DNA of 64,000 nucleotides from Feifania hominis (GCF_014384765.1 NZ_JACRSP010000003.1:124001-188000), one strand, 5' to 3'; counted from the first letter of the stretch, positions 7,342 to 15,090 are shown. Numbers and translations: made by a program. The notes: generated by a model not told the origin, from the letters alone.

Positions 7342-8928
7342 ATGCTGTACAGGCTCTTTTTTGAAGTGCTGCGCATGAGTCTGACTGCGAGCTTTGTCAT
7401 CGCCGCAGTGCTGGCGGCACGTCTGCTTCTGCGGCGCGCGCCGAGACTCTGCTGCTATGTGCTGTGGAGCGTGGTGCTCTTTCGGCTGCTCTGTCCGGTC
7501 TCCTTTACGAGCGGCCTGAGTGTTCTGCCGGCCGGGATGACAGCCCGGCTCGAGACCCTGTCGTCCCCGCCGCAGATACAGACTTCGCCGCAGGCACAGA
7601 ACCTGCCGCAGGCGGAGGCTCCGCCGCAGACGGCTGAGACGGCGGACGCCGTGAGTGAGCCCGGAGACACCGATGGACACCGGGGCTGGAATGCGTTCGC
7701 GTTTGTCTGGGCCTTTGGGGCCGCCGCGGTGGTGCTGCGGGGAATGATTTCCCTGCTGCGGCTGCGGCGCAGGCTTGTCGGCGCGGTGCTTGCGCACGAT
7801 CATGTCTATCTCGCGGATCACATCGATACCCCCTTTGTGCTGGGGGTCTTGCGCCCCAAAATCTATCTGCCGTCGCAGCTCACCGGGCGCGAGCGGGAGT
7901 ATGTCACGCTCCATGAGCAAACCCACATTCGCCGCGGGGATCACATCGTCAAGCTCATGGCCTTTGCGGCCCTGGCTGTACACTGGTTCAATCCGCTGGT
8001 GTGGGCGGCGTCTGCCCTGCTGACGGCGGATATGGAGCGCTCCTGCGACGAGAGCGTGCTGCGGCGCATGGGGCCGCAGATCGCGCCGGAATATGCCGGT
8101 TCCCTGCTGCGCTTTGCCACAGGAAAACGCGTCGCTGCGGGTGCGCCGCTCGCCTTTGGCGAGGGTGACACCACCGGGCGTATCCGGGCCGTGCTGGGCT
8201 ATCGAAAGCGGACGCTCTGGGTGACGGCAGCGCTTCTCGCCGCAGCGGCGGCTCTGTGCTTCTGCCTTGCGGCAAACCCCATGAAAAAGGCAGGCTCTCT
8301 GCCGCCGGGGAGCTATCTGTGCGCCGAGGGGGATCGGGCTTTCCCCGCATCGGTCACCCTGTTTGAGGGCAACCGGTTTCAATTCACCCACTCCGTCCTC
8401 TCCGGCCGCATCTACGGGGGGACATATCGGCTTGATGGACAGAAGCTCACGCTCAGCACGCAGGATGGCGGCGATTGCTTTGTCTTTACCGCTCTCGACG
8501 ATCGCCTCGTCTTTGAGAAGGAGGAGTCCTCGGCGCTGCCCGTCTACCGGGGAGAGAGTGCCCTCGCCGATGGGGCCGTCTTTCTTCTGGAGCGGGTTGA
8601 CAGGGGCGTCTCGAGCGAGCGGCGGGCAGAGCTGCTGCCGGGGCGCGTCTATCACGATCTGACGGCCGTCGGCGCGCTGGAGACCACGGCCGGGGAACTG
8701 TCCGGCTATCAGCTCTACACAAACAGTACGGATATTACCGTCCGCGTGCCGGCGGGATCACCGGTGGCTGAAGTCTACCTCTACGATGCGGGTGCCGCCG
8801 ACTGGATTCAGTGCGGGACGATTGGCAAGGGGAAAACGGAAGTGATCTTTTCCGGTCTCACCGCCGCGCGAAATTACTACCTTGAGCTGTCCGCTGACGG
8901 GACGCAGCGTGTCACGGTTACTGACTAG
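7342..8928 (+). CDS. BlaR1-like M56 membrane metalloprotease with an unfamiliar sensor domain
   Basis: A 528-residue integral-membrane signal transducer. Membrane segments lie near residues 10-30, 35-55, 115-135 and 290-310. The zinc motif is H191-E-Q-T-H195, followed by the M56 pattern HWFNPLVW. A Pro/Gln-rich linker sits at about 73-98. In BlaR1 the last membrane segment is followed by a penicillin-binding sensor; here the ~210 external residues show no SxxK transpeptidase motif I can see and look like small beta-rich repeats. The stimulus is therefore probably not a beta-lactam. The start chosen is the ATG at 7342, four bases after the blaI-like stop. Confidence 0.88.
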   Translation: MLYRLFFEVLRMSLTASFVIAAVLAARLLLRRAPRLCCYVLWSVVLFRLLCPVSFTSGLSVLPAGMTARLETLSSPPQIQTSPQAQNLPQAEAPPQTAETADAVSEPGDTDGHRGWNAFAFVWAFGAAAVVLRGMISLLRLRRRLVGAVLAHDHVYLADHIDTPFVLGVLRPKIYLPSQLTGREREYVTLHEQTHIRRGDHIVKLMAFAALAVHWFNPLVWAASALLTADMERSCDESVLRRMGPQIAPEYAGSLLRFATGKRVAAGAPLAFGEGDTTGRIRAVLGYRKRTLWVTAALLAAAAALCFCLAANPMKKAGSLPPGSYLCAEGDRAFPASVTLFEGNRFQFTHSVLSGRIYGGTYRLDGQKLTLSTQDGGDCFVFTALDDRLVFEKEESSALPVYRGESALADGAVFLLERVDRGVSSERRAELLPGRVYHDLTAVGALETTAGELSGYQLYTNSTDITVRVPAGSPVAEVYLYDAGAADWIQCGTIGKGKTEVIFSGLTAARNYYLELSADGTQRVTVTD

Positions 8929-8969
8929 GTTTTGCTTTCGGTGTGGTTGACCGACCAATGGTGGTTACC

Positions 8970-9102
8970 ATGCAAATACGAAACATGCGATCTGATGACT
9001 ATGGCGACGTATATGATCTTTGAATCAGTTGCCCCGGTATGGGGTTAAATAACCTGGACGACTCGCGAGAGGGCATTACAAAGTATCTTGCCCGAAATCT
9101 AA
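8970..9102 (+). pseudogene. Remnant of a GNAT acetyltransferase gene, in-frame TGA and cut by repeat copy 2
   Basis: Reading from the ATG at 8970 gives MQIRNMRSDDYGDVYDL, a stop TGA at 9021-9023, then in the same frame ISCPGMGLNNLDDSREGITK and a few more residues. This is the start of a common GNAT acetyltransferase type, in which the stop position is normally Trp (TGG). Similarity ends exactly where repeat copy 2 begins (9104), so about two thirds of the gene is missing. The call comes from recognising the family pattern and was not aligned. Confidence 0.7.
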
Positions 9103-9103
9103 G

Positions 9104-9202
9104 GGAGCGAACGCCCGCCGGAAAAATTGTTTTTCGGCGGGCGGTGTGATATCATTACCCTCGTAAACAAATCCGGAGTGGGAGATGAGGCGGGGTGCAG
9201 CA
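9104..9202 (+). repeat. 100-bp direct repeat, copy 2
   Basis: Second copy of 6645-6744. It holds a perfect 9-bp inverted repeat (CGCCCGCCG/CGGCGGGCG), the promoter, and the first codons (GTG CAG CA) of the hydrolase gene. The repeat border lies two codons and two bases into that gene. The two copies flank the BlaI/BlaR1 pair and the GNAT remnant, a 2.46-kb unit. Confidence 0.9.
9127..9155 (+). promoter_or_regulatory. Promoter of the alpha/beta hydrolase gene (in repeat copy 2)
   Basis: TTGTTT (9127-9132), 17 nt, TATCAT (9150-9155), 40 nt before the GTG start. The -35 overlaps the loop and right arm of the GC-rich inverted repeat (9114-9143), which may be an operator. Confidence 0.6.
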
Positions 9203-9821
9203 GATATTTTTACACGGCTTGGGGCAAACGGGCAGAAGCTGGAGTGAGACGGTTGAGAAGCTGCAGGCTGCCGAAGATTGTCTGTGCCCTGATTTGGCCG
9301 AAATTCTTCGGGGCAACTGCGCGACGTATCAAAATCTCTATGAAGCCGTTTCAGAGATCTGCGATCAGAGTATGGAGTCAATAGATTTATGCGGTCTGTC
9401 CCTCGGTGGTGTTCTGGCGCTGCATTATGCCATTGAGCACCCCCGAAAGATACATTCATTGGTCCTGATTGCCCCACAGTACAAAATGCCGAAAACGTTA
9501 TTGAGGATTCAAAATATGTTCTTTCAATTAATGCCCAAAGCGGTGTTTCAGCCGATGGGATTTGAAAAGAAAGAATTCATTCGGCTTTGCAAAACCATGA
9601 TGAAATTGGATTTCAGCGATTCTCTCTCCAAGATAACCTGTCCCACCCTGGTGATCTGTGGGGAAAAGGATTTCGCCAACAGAAAGGCGGCTGGTAAGCT
9701 GGCGGACATTCTGACAAACGCAGAAATGCGGGAGATTGCCGGGGCTGGGCATGAGGTAAATGTGGATGCACCAGAAGCATTGTCTGAGGTTCTGTACAGC
9801 TTTTACCGCCGAACAGAATGA
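9195..9821 (+). CDS. Alpha/beta-fold hydrolase
   Basis: A 208-residue cytosolic serine hydrolase, short for the fold. The oxyanion region is HGLGQTGRSW (residues 6-15), the nucleophile elbow is GLSLGG (about 64-69), and the acid and base are probably the Asp of CGEKDFANR and the His of GAGHEVNVDAP. The start is GTG inside repeat copy 2 with a GGAGATGAGG-rich leader. Substrate unknown; it resembles small esterases or lipases that often travel as single cassettes. Its codon use looks more AT-rich than the neighbours', in keeping with an accessory origin. Confidence 0.88.
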   Translation: MQQIFLHGLGQTGRSWSETVEKLQAAEDCLCPDLAEILRGNCATYQNLYEAVSEICDQSMESIDLCGLSLGGVLALHYAIEHPRKIHSLVLIAPQYKMPKTLLRIQNMFFQLMPKAVFQPMGFEKKEFIRLCKTMMKLDFSDSLSKITCPTLVICGEKDFANRKAAGKLADILTNAEMREIAGAGHEVNVDAPEALSEVLYSFYRRTE

Positions 9822-9887
9822 CTTCGGACTTTATCGCTCTTCTCCACCGGCGCTTTCCGTGAAAGCGCCACGGGCTACACAGTATAA

Positions 9888-9929
9888 AAGGGCAGGGCGG
9901 ACCGTTGCGGTCCGCCCTGCCCTTAATTT
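9888..9929. terminator. Bidirectional terminator
   Basis: Perfect 16-bp stem (9888-9903 with 9909-9924, loop GTTGC), T-rich on both sides. It separates the hydrolase gene from the convergent larA gene. Confidence 0.9.
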
Positions 9930-9960
9930 TTATAACGCCTTGCCTGTCGGCGCACACTCT

Positions 9961-11235
9961 TTACTGCTCTTCCACAATGACCGAGATGCCGTTTGGAATG
10001 ACCGTCACTCCATCGTAGCGCTCCCCGAGGGAGTTCTTCGCCCAGGCGAAAGCGCTGTCGAGGTCCGCAAACCATTTCAGCCCCATGCTCTCGACCATCT
10101 CGCGGTTTTTCGGCTCGCAGATGAGCGCGACGCTCGCGCGGGTCATGACGCGCGCGAGAATCTGCGCCTGCCACTGGTCGGCGATGGTGTCGTCCGCGCC
10201 GATGCGCTCAATCTTGTCGAGCACGTCGCGGGGGCCGTTGGACTGGGAGAACCAGCGCACGAATTCCTCGCCGCCGCTGCCGTCCTCGCAGGCGGCCGCG
10301 CAGAGAATGACGCCGCCCTCGTTGACGCAGCTCTCGGCCGCCGTCATGGACTTGACGGTCTGGTAGACGTTCTGATCGAGCGGGTAGCCGCCGTTTGACG
10401 TGACCACCACGCTCGCGCACGCAGCCCGGCAGGAGTAGAGCTCCCGCGCCCGCCGGCAGCCCGCCTCGTGGGCTGCCGCGGCGTCGCCGGCAAAGGCGGC
10501 GACAATGTGTTTGTCGTCGTCGAGCAGGACGTTGACGACAAAGCGCAGCCCCGCGAGCCGCGCTGCGGCGCACATGTCCTCGTGAATGGGGTTGCCCTCG
10601 AGAATGCCGGTGCGCGCCCGCGCGGAGCCGATGAGCGCCGAGCAGTGGTTCGTCATCACACTTTTGGCGCTTGCAATGCCGGGCAGAATGCTCTTGCGTC
10701 CGCCGGAGAAACCCGCGAAGAAGTGGGGCTCAATAAACCCGTCCGCGACGATCAGATCGGCCCAGCCCACAAGGGGGTTTACCGACAGCTTGCAGCCCGA
10801 GGGCAGCGTGCCGAGCGGGAGCATCCCGGGGGCGGCCGCATCGTGCACGAGAAACTCCTCGCGGTCGACGAGCTCCTGCGTGAATTTTTCGGTGAGCTCC
10901 CGGCGCGTGGTGCCGCGGTGGACGCCGGTCGCCACGAGAATTTTGATCTCGGCGGCAGGGTTTCCGGCGCGGATCTCGTCGAGCATCGGCGGCAGCGTGA
11001 TGTGGGAGGGAACCGGGCGTGTGTGGTCGCTTGTGATGACAAGGACTCTCTGCGCGCCGCGCGCGAGCTCGCGCAGCCGCTCGCAGCCGACGGGGTTTGC
11101 GAGAGCCTGCGCCACAAGGGAGCGCCCGTCGCCGTCCGCCTGCGGCGGGTCGCAGCGCACAACGCCGCGCAGCTCGCTCTCCTCACAGGAGAAAGGCAGG
11201 CTCGCCGCGGCATAGGGAATGGCAAACGTCTTCAT
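9961..11235 (-). CDS. larA: LarA-family nickel-dependent racemase
   Basis: Member of the LarA (DUF2088) family, whose founder interconverts D- and L-lactate with a nickel-pincer nucleotide cofactor. The 424-residue length is right for the family. N-terminal half: TSDHTRPVPSH and the HRGTTRREL region. C-terminal half: the strongly conserved EPHFFAGFSGGRKSILPG followed by NHCS, giving the His and Lys ligands and catalytic residues expected of LarA. GGAG precedes the chosen ATG (11235). The cofactor-making genes larB, larC and larE are not nearby. Other LarA-like enzymes racemise other 2-hydroxy acids, so lactate is only the default guess. Confidence 0.85.
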   Translation of the reverse strand: MKTFAIPYAAASLPFSCEESELRGVVRCDPPQADGDGRSLVAQALANPVGCERLRELARGAQRVLVITSDHTRPVPSHITLPPMLDEIRAGNPAAEIKILVATGVHRGTTRRELTEKFTQELVDREEFLVHDAAAPGMLPLGTLPSGCKLSVNPLVGWADLIVADGFIEPHFFAGFSGGRKSILPGIASAKSVMTNHCSALIGSARARTGILEGNPIHEDMCAAARLAGLRFVVNVLLDDDKHIVAAFAGDAAAAHEAGCRRARELYSCRAACASVVVTSNGGYPLDQNVYQTVKSMTAAESCVNEGGVILCAAACEDGSGGEEFVRWFSQSNGPRDVLDKIERIGADDTIADQWQAQILARVMTRASVALICEPKNREMVESMGLKWFADLDSAFAWAKNSLGERYDGVTVIPNGISVIVEEQ

Positions 11236-11361
11236 GATAAAACTCCTTTCGAAGCGCGGTCTGTCGGTGTGAGACAATCGGTCAGAGTCATTGTACCACA
11301 GAAGCGCGGCGCTGAACAGAATGAGAGCGCCGCCCATATGGACGGCGCTCCCGCGCATCTG

Positions 11362-12450
11362 TTATTCCAGAATATACGCCCGGACCTTTCTCACGCCGAA
11401 CGCCTTGCACTCGGCCGAGGTCTCCATAAACAGGTCGATCCGGTTGCCCTTGATGCCGCCGCCTGTGTCCTCCGCCACCGCGTACCCGTAGGCGACCTTG
11501 CCGTTCGGGTAGGTGATGTACATGCGGGTTCCATAGGGGATGACTTTCGGGTCTACGGCGACATAGCCGACCTGAACCGGTTTGCCGGTTGAGGTGATGT
11601 CGCCCCACTTGCCGCTCTCGCCATAGGTGTAGGCGGTTGCCTTGAGGTCAATGTAGTGCGAGTAGCGAAGCGCCTCGCCGCGGCTGGTACTGAACTCGCC
11701 GCCGACACCGTACTCGACGACGCCCTGGACGGGAGCCTTTGTGATCTCCTCAGAGACCACCTTGCTGCTGAGCAGCTGTCCATCCACAACCATGTTCTGA
11801 ACGACCACGGTTGCAAGACCATTTTCACCTTTGACCTTTTCAACGGTTTTTCCTTTCGGGATTGTCTGGACGCCAAGCCTTTTTACGTCAAAGGGAATTT
11901 CGGTCTCTTCTGTTACGGTAACATAGTTTACCCGGTTGATGGTTACGTCAATTCCACTGTAGAGAAGATCGTTCGGGTTGTGGGTCATGATGTCGTACAC
12001 GCCGAGCTCGATATCGGATTTGCTGAGCAGGTCGCGCACAGAGCCGCCGGTCATGTAGTAGACGGTTCTCGATCCGTCGCAGGTGAGGTAGACCGGGAAA
12101 GCCCGCTCTACCGACAGGTCGGCATAGAGCCCCTGATCGGCGTTTACCTTGACCGCATCGTAGGCAGAGAGCGTGAGGCCCGCCTCCTCGATGATGTCGT
12201 TCGGATCGTCCTTCATGGTTCTCACCACAATGGTGTTGTCCCCGTCGCGGATGGTGACGAACCGCGTCTGACTCACGGCGGCCGCTGTCACGGCGAGACT
12301 CACCGACAGCAGCAGGGTCAGCGCAACGGTCCGGCGGCACACAAACGCACCGAGGGTGCCTGCAGAGCGCCGAAAGAATTTCCGCGCCATGCGGAACAGG
12401 CGGCCAAAGGCCCCTCTGATCCGGCCTGCAAGCGTCTTGACAAATTGCAT
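11362..12450 (-). CDS. Exported 3D-domain protein with DUF348 and G5 domains (YabE-like)
   Basis: A 362-residue surface protein, probably a peptidoglycan-lytic or stationary-phase wall-remodelling enzyme. Order: basic N-terminus and one membrane anchor (about 40-62); two ubiquitin-like DUF348 units (TRFVTIRDGDNTIVVRT and VYLTCDGSRTVYYMTGG regions); a G5 domain (about 170-250); and a C-terminal 3D domain with the signature residues in KATAYTYGESG, VDPKVIPYGTRMYI and AEDTGGGIKGNRIDLFM, the conserved aspartates that name the fold. The domain order matches YabE and resuscitation-factor-like proteins of Firmicutes. It has its own promoter at 12599-12626. Confidence 0.9.
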   Translation of the reverse strand: MQFVKTLAGRIRGAFGRLFRMARKFFRRSAGTLGAFVCRRTVALTLLLSVSLAVTAAAVSQTRFVTIRDGDNTIVVRTMKDDPNDIIEEAGLTLSAYDAVKVNADQGLYADLSVERAFPVYLTCDGSRTVYYMTGGSVRDLLSKSDIELGVYDIMTHNPNDLLYSGIDVTINRVNYVTVTEETEIPFDVKRLGVQTIPKGKTVEKVKGENGLATVVVQNMVVDGQLLSSKVVSEEITKAPVQGVVEYGVGGEFSTSRGEALRYSHYIDLKATAYTYGESGKWGDITSTGKPVQVGYVAVDPKVIPYGTRMYITYPNGKVAYGYAVAEDTGGGIKGNRIDLFMETSAECKAFGVRKVRAYILE

Positions 12451-12598
12451 AGAATGCCTCCATTTCGTAAGACCGTGAAACGGGTCTGCCGTGTCTCACG
12501 GCCCTCGTTTTTGCGTATGAACCTAGTATTGCCAAAAAGACGGTTTCATACACTTTGGTGGAAGGCCAGCGTCATTTGCAAAATGAATTTGCCCCTCT

Positions 12599-12626
12599 AT
12601 TATACTATAAAGTTTTGGAATAACAA
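12599..12626 (-). promoter_or_regulatory. Promoter of the 3D-domain protein gene
   Basis: Minus strand: TTGTTA (12621-12626), 16 nt, TATAAT (12599-12604). The -10 is perfect. The leader is about 140 nt. Confidence 0.65.
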
Positions 12627-12920
12627 ACGTAAAATTGCACCAAATCAACTAAAAAATAGTGTGTAATTTGTACAAGAACACAAAATTTGGGCCAAATTCG
12701 AGCATTTTCTCCCACTTTTTCAAAAAATGTCCATGAAAACAATGTCTCTAAACAGAGGACAAATGAGAAAAAGATACCGCCTTCAGAGAACGGTGTCAAA
12801 CGCGCTGACACGACCAAAATGGAAAGTCCTGTTTTACACTATGCCGGTTTTGAGAAAAAAGAGACCTCCAATTGTGCCCGTTGGGATACGGGGACTGTCG
12901 AACAGCGGGACTGAGGAAAG

Positions 12921-12951
12921 AAAAAGCGGATGCCTCTGGCGTCCGCTTTTT
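12921..12951 (-). terminator. Terminator of rplM-rpsI
   Basis: A 14-bp stem (one wobble pair) with a 3-nt loop and T-run on the minus strand, 13 nt after the rpsI stop. Confidence 0.9.
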
Positions 12952-12963
12952 GTCGTATGAAAT

Positions 12964-13365
12964 TTAGCGCTTGCTGAACTGCGGAGCGCGACGGGCTGCT
13001 TTGAGACCGTATTTCTTTCTCTCTTTCATTCTCGGGTCGCGGGTGAGGAAACCGGCCTTTTTGAGAATCGGGCGGTAGGCCTCTTCATCGACCTGGAGCA
13101 GAGCTCTCGACAGACCGTGGCGGATGGCGCCGGCCTGGCCGGAGACGCCGCCGCCGACCACTTTGGCGATCACGTCGAACTTGCCGGCGGTCTTGGTCGC
13201 CTCAAAGGGCTGGTTGACGATCAGCTTGAGCGTGTCGAGACCGAAGTAGTCGTCGATGTCTCTGCCGTTGATGGTGATGACGCCGGTGCCGGGGAGAATG
13301 CGCACTCTCGCAACCGAGCTCTTTCTTCTGCCGGTGCCGTAGAAATAGTTCTTGTCGTTATACAT
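12964..13365 (-). CDS. rpsI: 30S ribosomal protein S9
   Basis: 133 residues, full length. It begins YFYGTGRRKSSVARVR and ends with the basic S9 tail KKYGLKAARRAPQFSKR, which reaches the ribosomal P site. Second gene of the usual rplM-rpsI operon, 15 nt after rplM, with its terminator just downstream. Confidence 0.98.
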   Translation of the reverse strand: MYNDKNYFYGTGRRKSSVARVRILPGTGVITINGRDIDDYFGLDTLKLIVNQPFEATKTAGKFDVIAKVVGGGVSGQAGAIRHGLSRALLQVDEEAYRPILKKAGFLTRDPRMKERKKYGLKAARRAPQFSKR

Positions 13366-13380
13366 GTTCTCGCTCCTCCC

Positions 13381-13815
13381 TTATTTACCGATGTTCAGCG
13401 CTTCGGGCTTCTGGGCGTCATGGCCGTGAACGGCATCGTTGTAGACGCGCAGACGCTTGAGGCTGTGCCGGCCGATCGAATTTTTCGGGAGCATGCCTTT
13501 GACGGCGAGCTTGATCGCGAAGCCGGGGTTGTTCTGCATGATCTTGCTGTACTTGGTCTCTTTGAGACCGCCGACATAGCCGGAGTGGGTGTAGTAGATC
13601 TTCTGATCGAGCTTTTTGCCGGTCAGAACCACCTCGGCGGCGTTGATGACAATGACATTGTCACCGCAGTCGACGTGAGGGGTGTAGTCGGTCTTGTGTT
13701 TGCCGTTGAGAATGTGTGCGCACTCGGCGGCAAGGCGGCCCATGGACTTGCCCTTGGCGTCGATGATGTACCACTTGCGCTCAACAGTCTGGTTGTTTGC
13801 CATGAAAGTTGACAT
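13381..13815 (-). CDS. rplM: 50S ribosomal protein L13
   Basis: 144 residues, full length. Recognisable L13 motifs are WYIIDAKGKSMGRLA near the start and GMLPKNSIGRHSLKRLRVY near the end. First gene of rplM-rpsI, behind a perfect sigma-A promoter and a short structured leader. GGAGGG lies before the ATG at 13815; an internal ATG four codons on is an alternative start. Confidence 0.98.
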   Translation of the reverse strand: MSTFMANNQTVERKWYIIDAKGKSMGRLAAECAHILNGKHKTDYTPHVDCGDNVIVINAAEVVLTGKKLDQKIYYTHSGYVGGLKETKYSKIMQNNPGFAIKLAVKGMLPKNSIGRHSLKRLRVYNDAVHGHDAQKPEALNIGK

Positions 13816-13890
13816 AGTAGTTCCCTCCTGAATCTATCTTGCAGTTTTATTAAAAACTCATAAAACAAGCCGATGGGCACATCGGCAAGT
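13816..13890 (-). promoter_or_regulatory. Candidate L13-type autoregulatory mRNA leader
   Basis: The rplM leader folds a GCCGATG/CATCGGC hairpin (13869-13875 with 13880-13886) right at the predicted transcript start, followed by an AU-rich single-stranded run to the ribosome site. Firmicute rplM mRNAs carry an L13 leader in this place. The call rests on position and the hairpin, without a covariance search. Confidence 0.5.
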
Positions 13891-13893
13891 GCT

Positions 13894-13922
13894 ATTATAA
13901 CCAAGCTGCCCCAGGTTGTCAA
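13894..13922 (-). promoter_or_regulatory. Consensus sigma-A promoter of rplM-rpsI
   Basis: Minus strand TTGACA (13917-13922), 17 nt, TATAAT (13894-13899): 12 of 12 matches at ideal spacing. Confidence 0.92.
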
Positions 13923-14025
13923 CACAAAAGTTCCAAATTTTTAATTTATGAGAGAAAAGGTCTCAAAATCTCTTAAATACGCCTGATATCGCCCGTTATC
14001 TCACACGTCATTTTTGTCATTTCGG

Positions 14026-14054
14026 TTGCGTGTCCCACACCGCCCTCTTATAAT
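14026..14054 (+). promoter_or_regulatory. Promoter of the TtcA-like gene
   Basis: TTGCGT (14026-14031), 17 nt, TATAAT (14049-14054), 26 nt before the GTG start. The -10 is perfect, the -35 weak. Confidence 0.55.
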
Positions 14055-14079
14055 AAGGAGAGAATTTGGGGGTGGAACC

Positions 14080-14856
14080 GTGCAGAAGATGCTCAGCGTC
14101 ATGCGAAAGGCCATTGACGACTACCAGATGATTGAAGACGGCGACCGCATCGCGGTCGGCGTCTCGGGCGGCAAGGACTCGCTTTGCGCCCTGAGCGTGC
14201 TCGCTGAGATGCGCCGCTTCTACCCGAGGCGCTATGAGCTGCGGGCGATCATGCTCGACATGGGCCTTGACAGAGAGGCCGACTTCAGCGCGATTGAGGC
14301 GTACTGCGCCGCCATCGATGTGCCGCTGACCATCGTGCGCACCGAGATCGGCCCTGTGATCTTCGATGTGCGAAAGGAGTCGAATCCCTGCGCGCTCTGC
14401 GCGAAGATGCGCCGCGGCGCGCTGCACGATGCGGCTCTGCGCGAGGGGTGCAAAAAAGTCGTGCTCGGCCACCACTTTGACGACGTGGTGGAGACTTTTG
14501 TGCTGAGTCTCTTCTTCGAGGGCAGGCTCTCCTGCTTTTCGCCGGTGACCTGGCTCGACCGCACCGGCATCACGCTTTTGCGCCCGATGATCTACATCCC
14601 CGAGCGCGAGATCAAGAGCTTTGTCCGGCGCATGGCGCTGCCGGTCTACCACAATCCCTGTCCCGCCAACGGCAACACCAAGCGCCAGTATGTCAAGGAG
14701 CTGCTGGCCACCCTGTCGGCCGACAACCGGGACCTGCGCGAGAAGATCTTCGGCGCGCTGTGCCGCTCGGGCATCGCCGGGTGGAAAGAACCGGTGGTGG
14801 GCCGCCGTACCCGGGCGGTTTTTCACAGAGAGAACGACGAAAAAGCGGAGCCGTAG
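14080..14856 (+). CDS. TtcA-like tRNA thiolation PP-loop ATPase
   Basis: A 258-residue enzyme of the TtcA/TilS-like PP-loop family, expected to activate a tRNA base with ATP and insert sulfur (2-thiocytidine at position 32 in TtcA). The PP-loop is SGGKDS (about 30-35). The cysteine pair NPCALCAKMRRG (about 102-113) and the downstream NPCPANGNTKR region fit the cysteines of the family. The start is taken as GTG (14080), giving the usual VQKMLSVMRKAIDDYQMI opening, with GGGGGTGG just upstream. LarE is also a PP-loop enzyme, but this sequence lacks its pattern. The terminator overlaps the last codons. Confidence 0.85.
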   Translation: MQKMLSVMRKAIDDYQMIEDGDRIAVGVSGGKDSLCALSVLAEMRRFYPRRYELRAIMLDMGLDREADFSAIEAYCAAIDVPLTIVRTEIGPVIFDVRKESNPCALCAKMRRGALHDAALREGCKKVVLGHHFDDVVETFVLSLFFEGRLSCFSPVTWLDRTGITLLRPMIYIPEREIKSFVRRMALPVYHNPCPANGNTKRQYVKELLATLSADNRDLREKIFGALCRSGIAGWKEPVVGRRTRAVFHRENDEKAEP

Positions 14857-14869
14857 GCTTCGCTTTTTT
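14840..14869 (+). terminator. Terminator overlapping the TtcA-like stop codon
   Basis: A 13-bp A-rich/T-rich stem with loop GTA, then T6. The TAG stop (14854-14856) lies in its loop and 3' arm. Confidence 0.85.
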
Positions 14870-15057
14870 CATGCGCGTTGGCGCCGGCCGTGCCGGGATG
14901 AGACCGCTTGCCGGCGCCACGGCTTCAAATAATGTCGCCCGGGGAAAACGTCCCCCACACAGACGCAGACGGGCCCGCACCCCGCCTCTTTTGCAAAAAG
15001 ACGCACCCGGGCGGCAAAGACTGCGTTCGGCCCCCTTTGTCGCGCCGCGCGCGCAGA

Positions 15058-15090
15058 CATAAGATACCAGTGTGTCAGATAATCCTGACA
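15058..15090 (+). promoter_or_regulatory. Possible sporulation-type -10 and dyad ahead of the Cys-rich gene
   Basis: CATAAGATA (15058-15066) fits the CATANNNTA -10 of mother-cell sigma factors, but no clear -35 partner is present. A 6-6-6 dyad, TGTCAG/CTGACA (15073-15078, 15085-15090), follows and would sit near the transcript start. Suggestive only. Confidence 0.3.

Larger units (their letters stand above)
12451..12963. other. 513-bp AT-rich intergenic stretch
   Basis: No supported gene. The minus-strand leader of the 3D protein (12451-12598) has a GCCGTG/CACGGC hairpin (12491-12505), then its promoter. From about 12627 to 12915 the sequence is conspicuously AT-rich beside 60%-plus GC neighbours and shows no family resemblance. 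The rpsI terminator closes the stretch at 12921-12951. Confidence 0.6.

Noticed and set aside
12727..12960. 77-codon frame in the AT-rich block before rpsI
   Set aside because: No ribosome site, no motif, and its end overlaps the rpsI terminator.
14080..14856. LarE as the identity of the PP-loop gene near larA
   Set aside because: The cysteine arrangement and NPCPANGNTKR region fit TtcA-like enzymes, not LarE, and it is on the opposite strand with ribosomal genes between.
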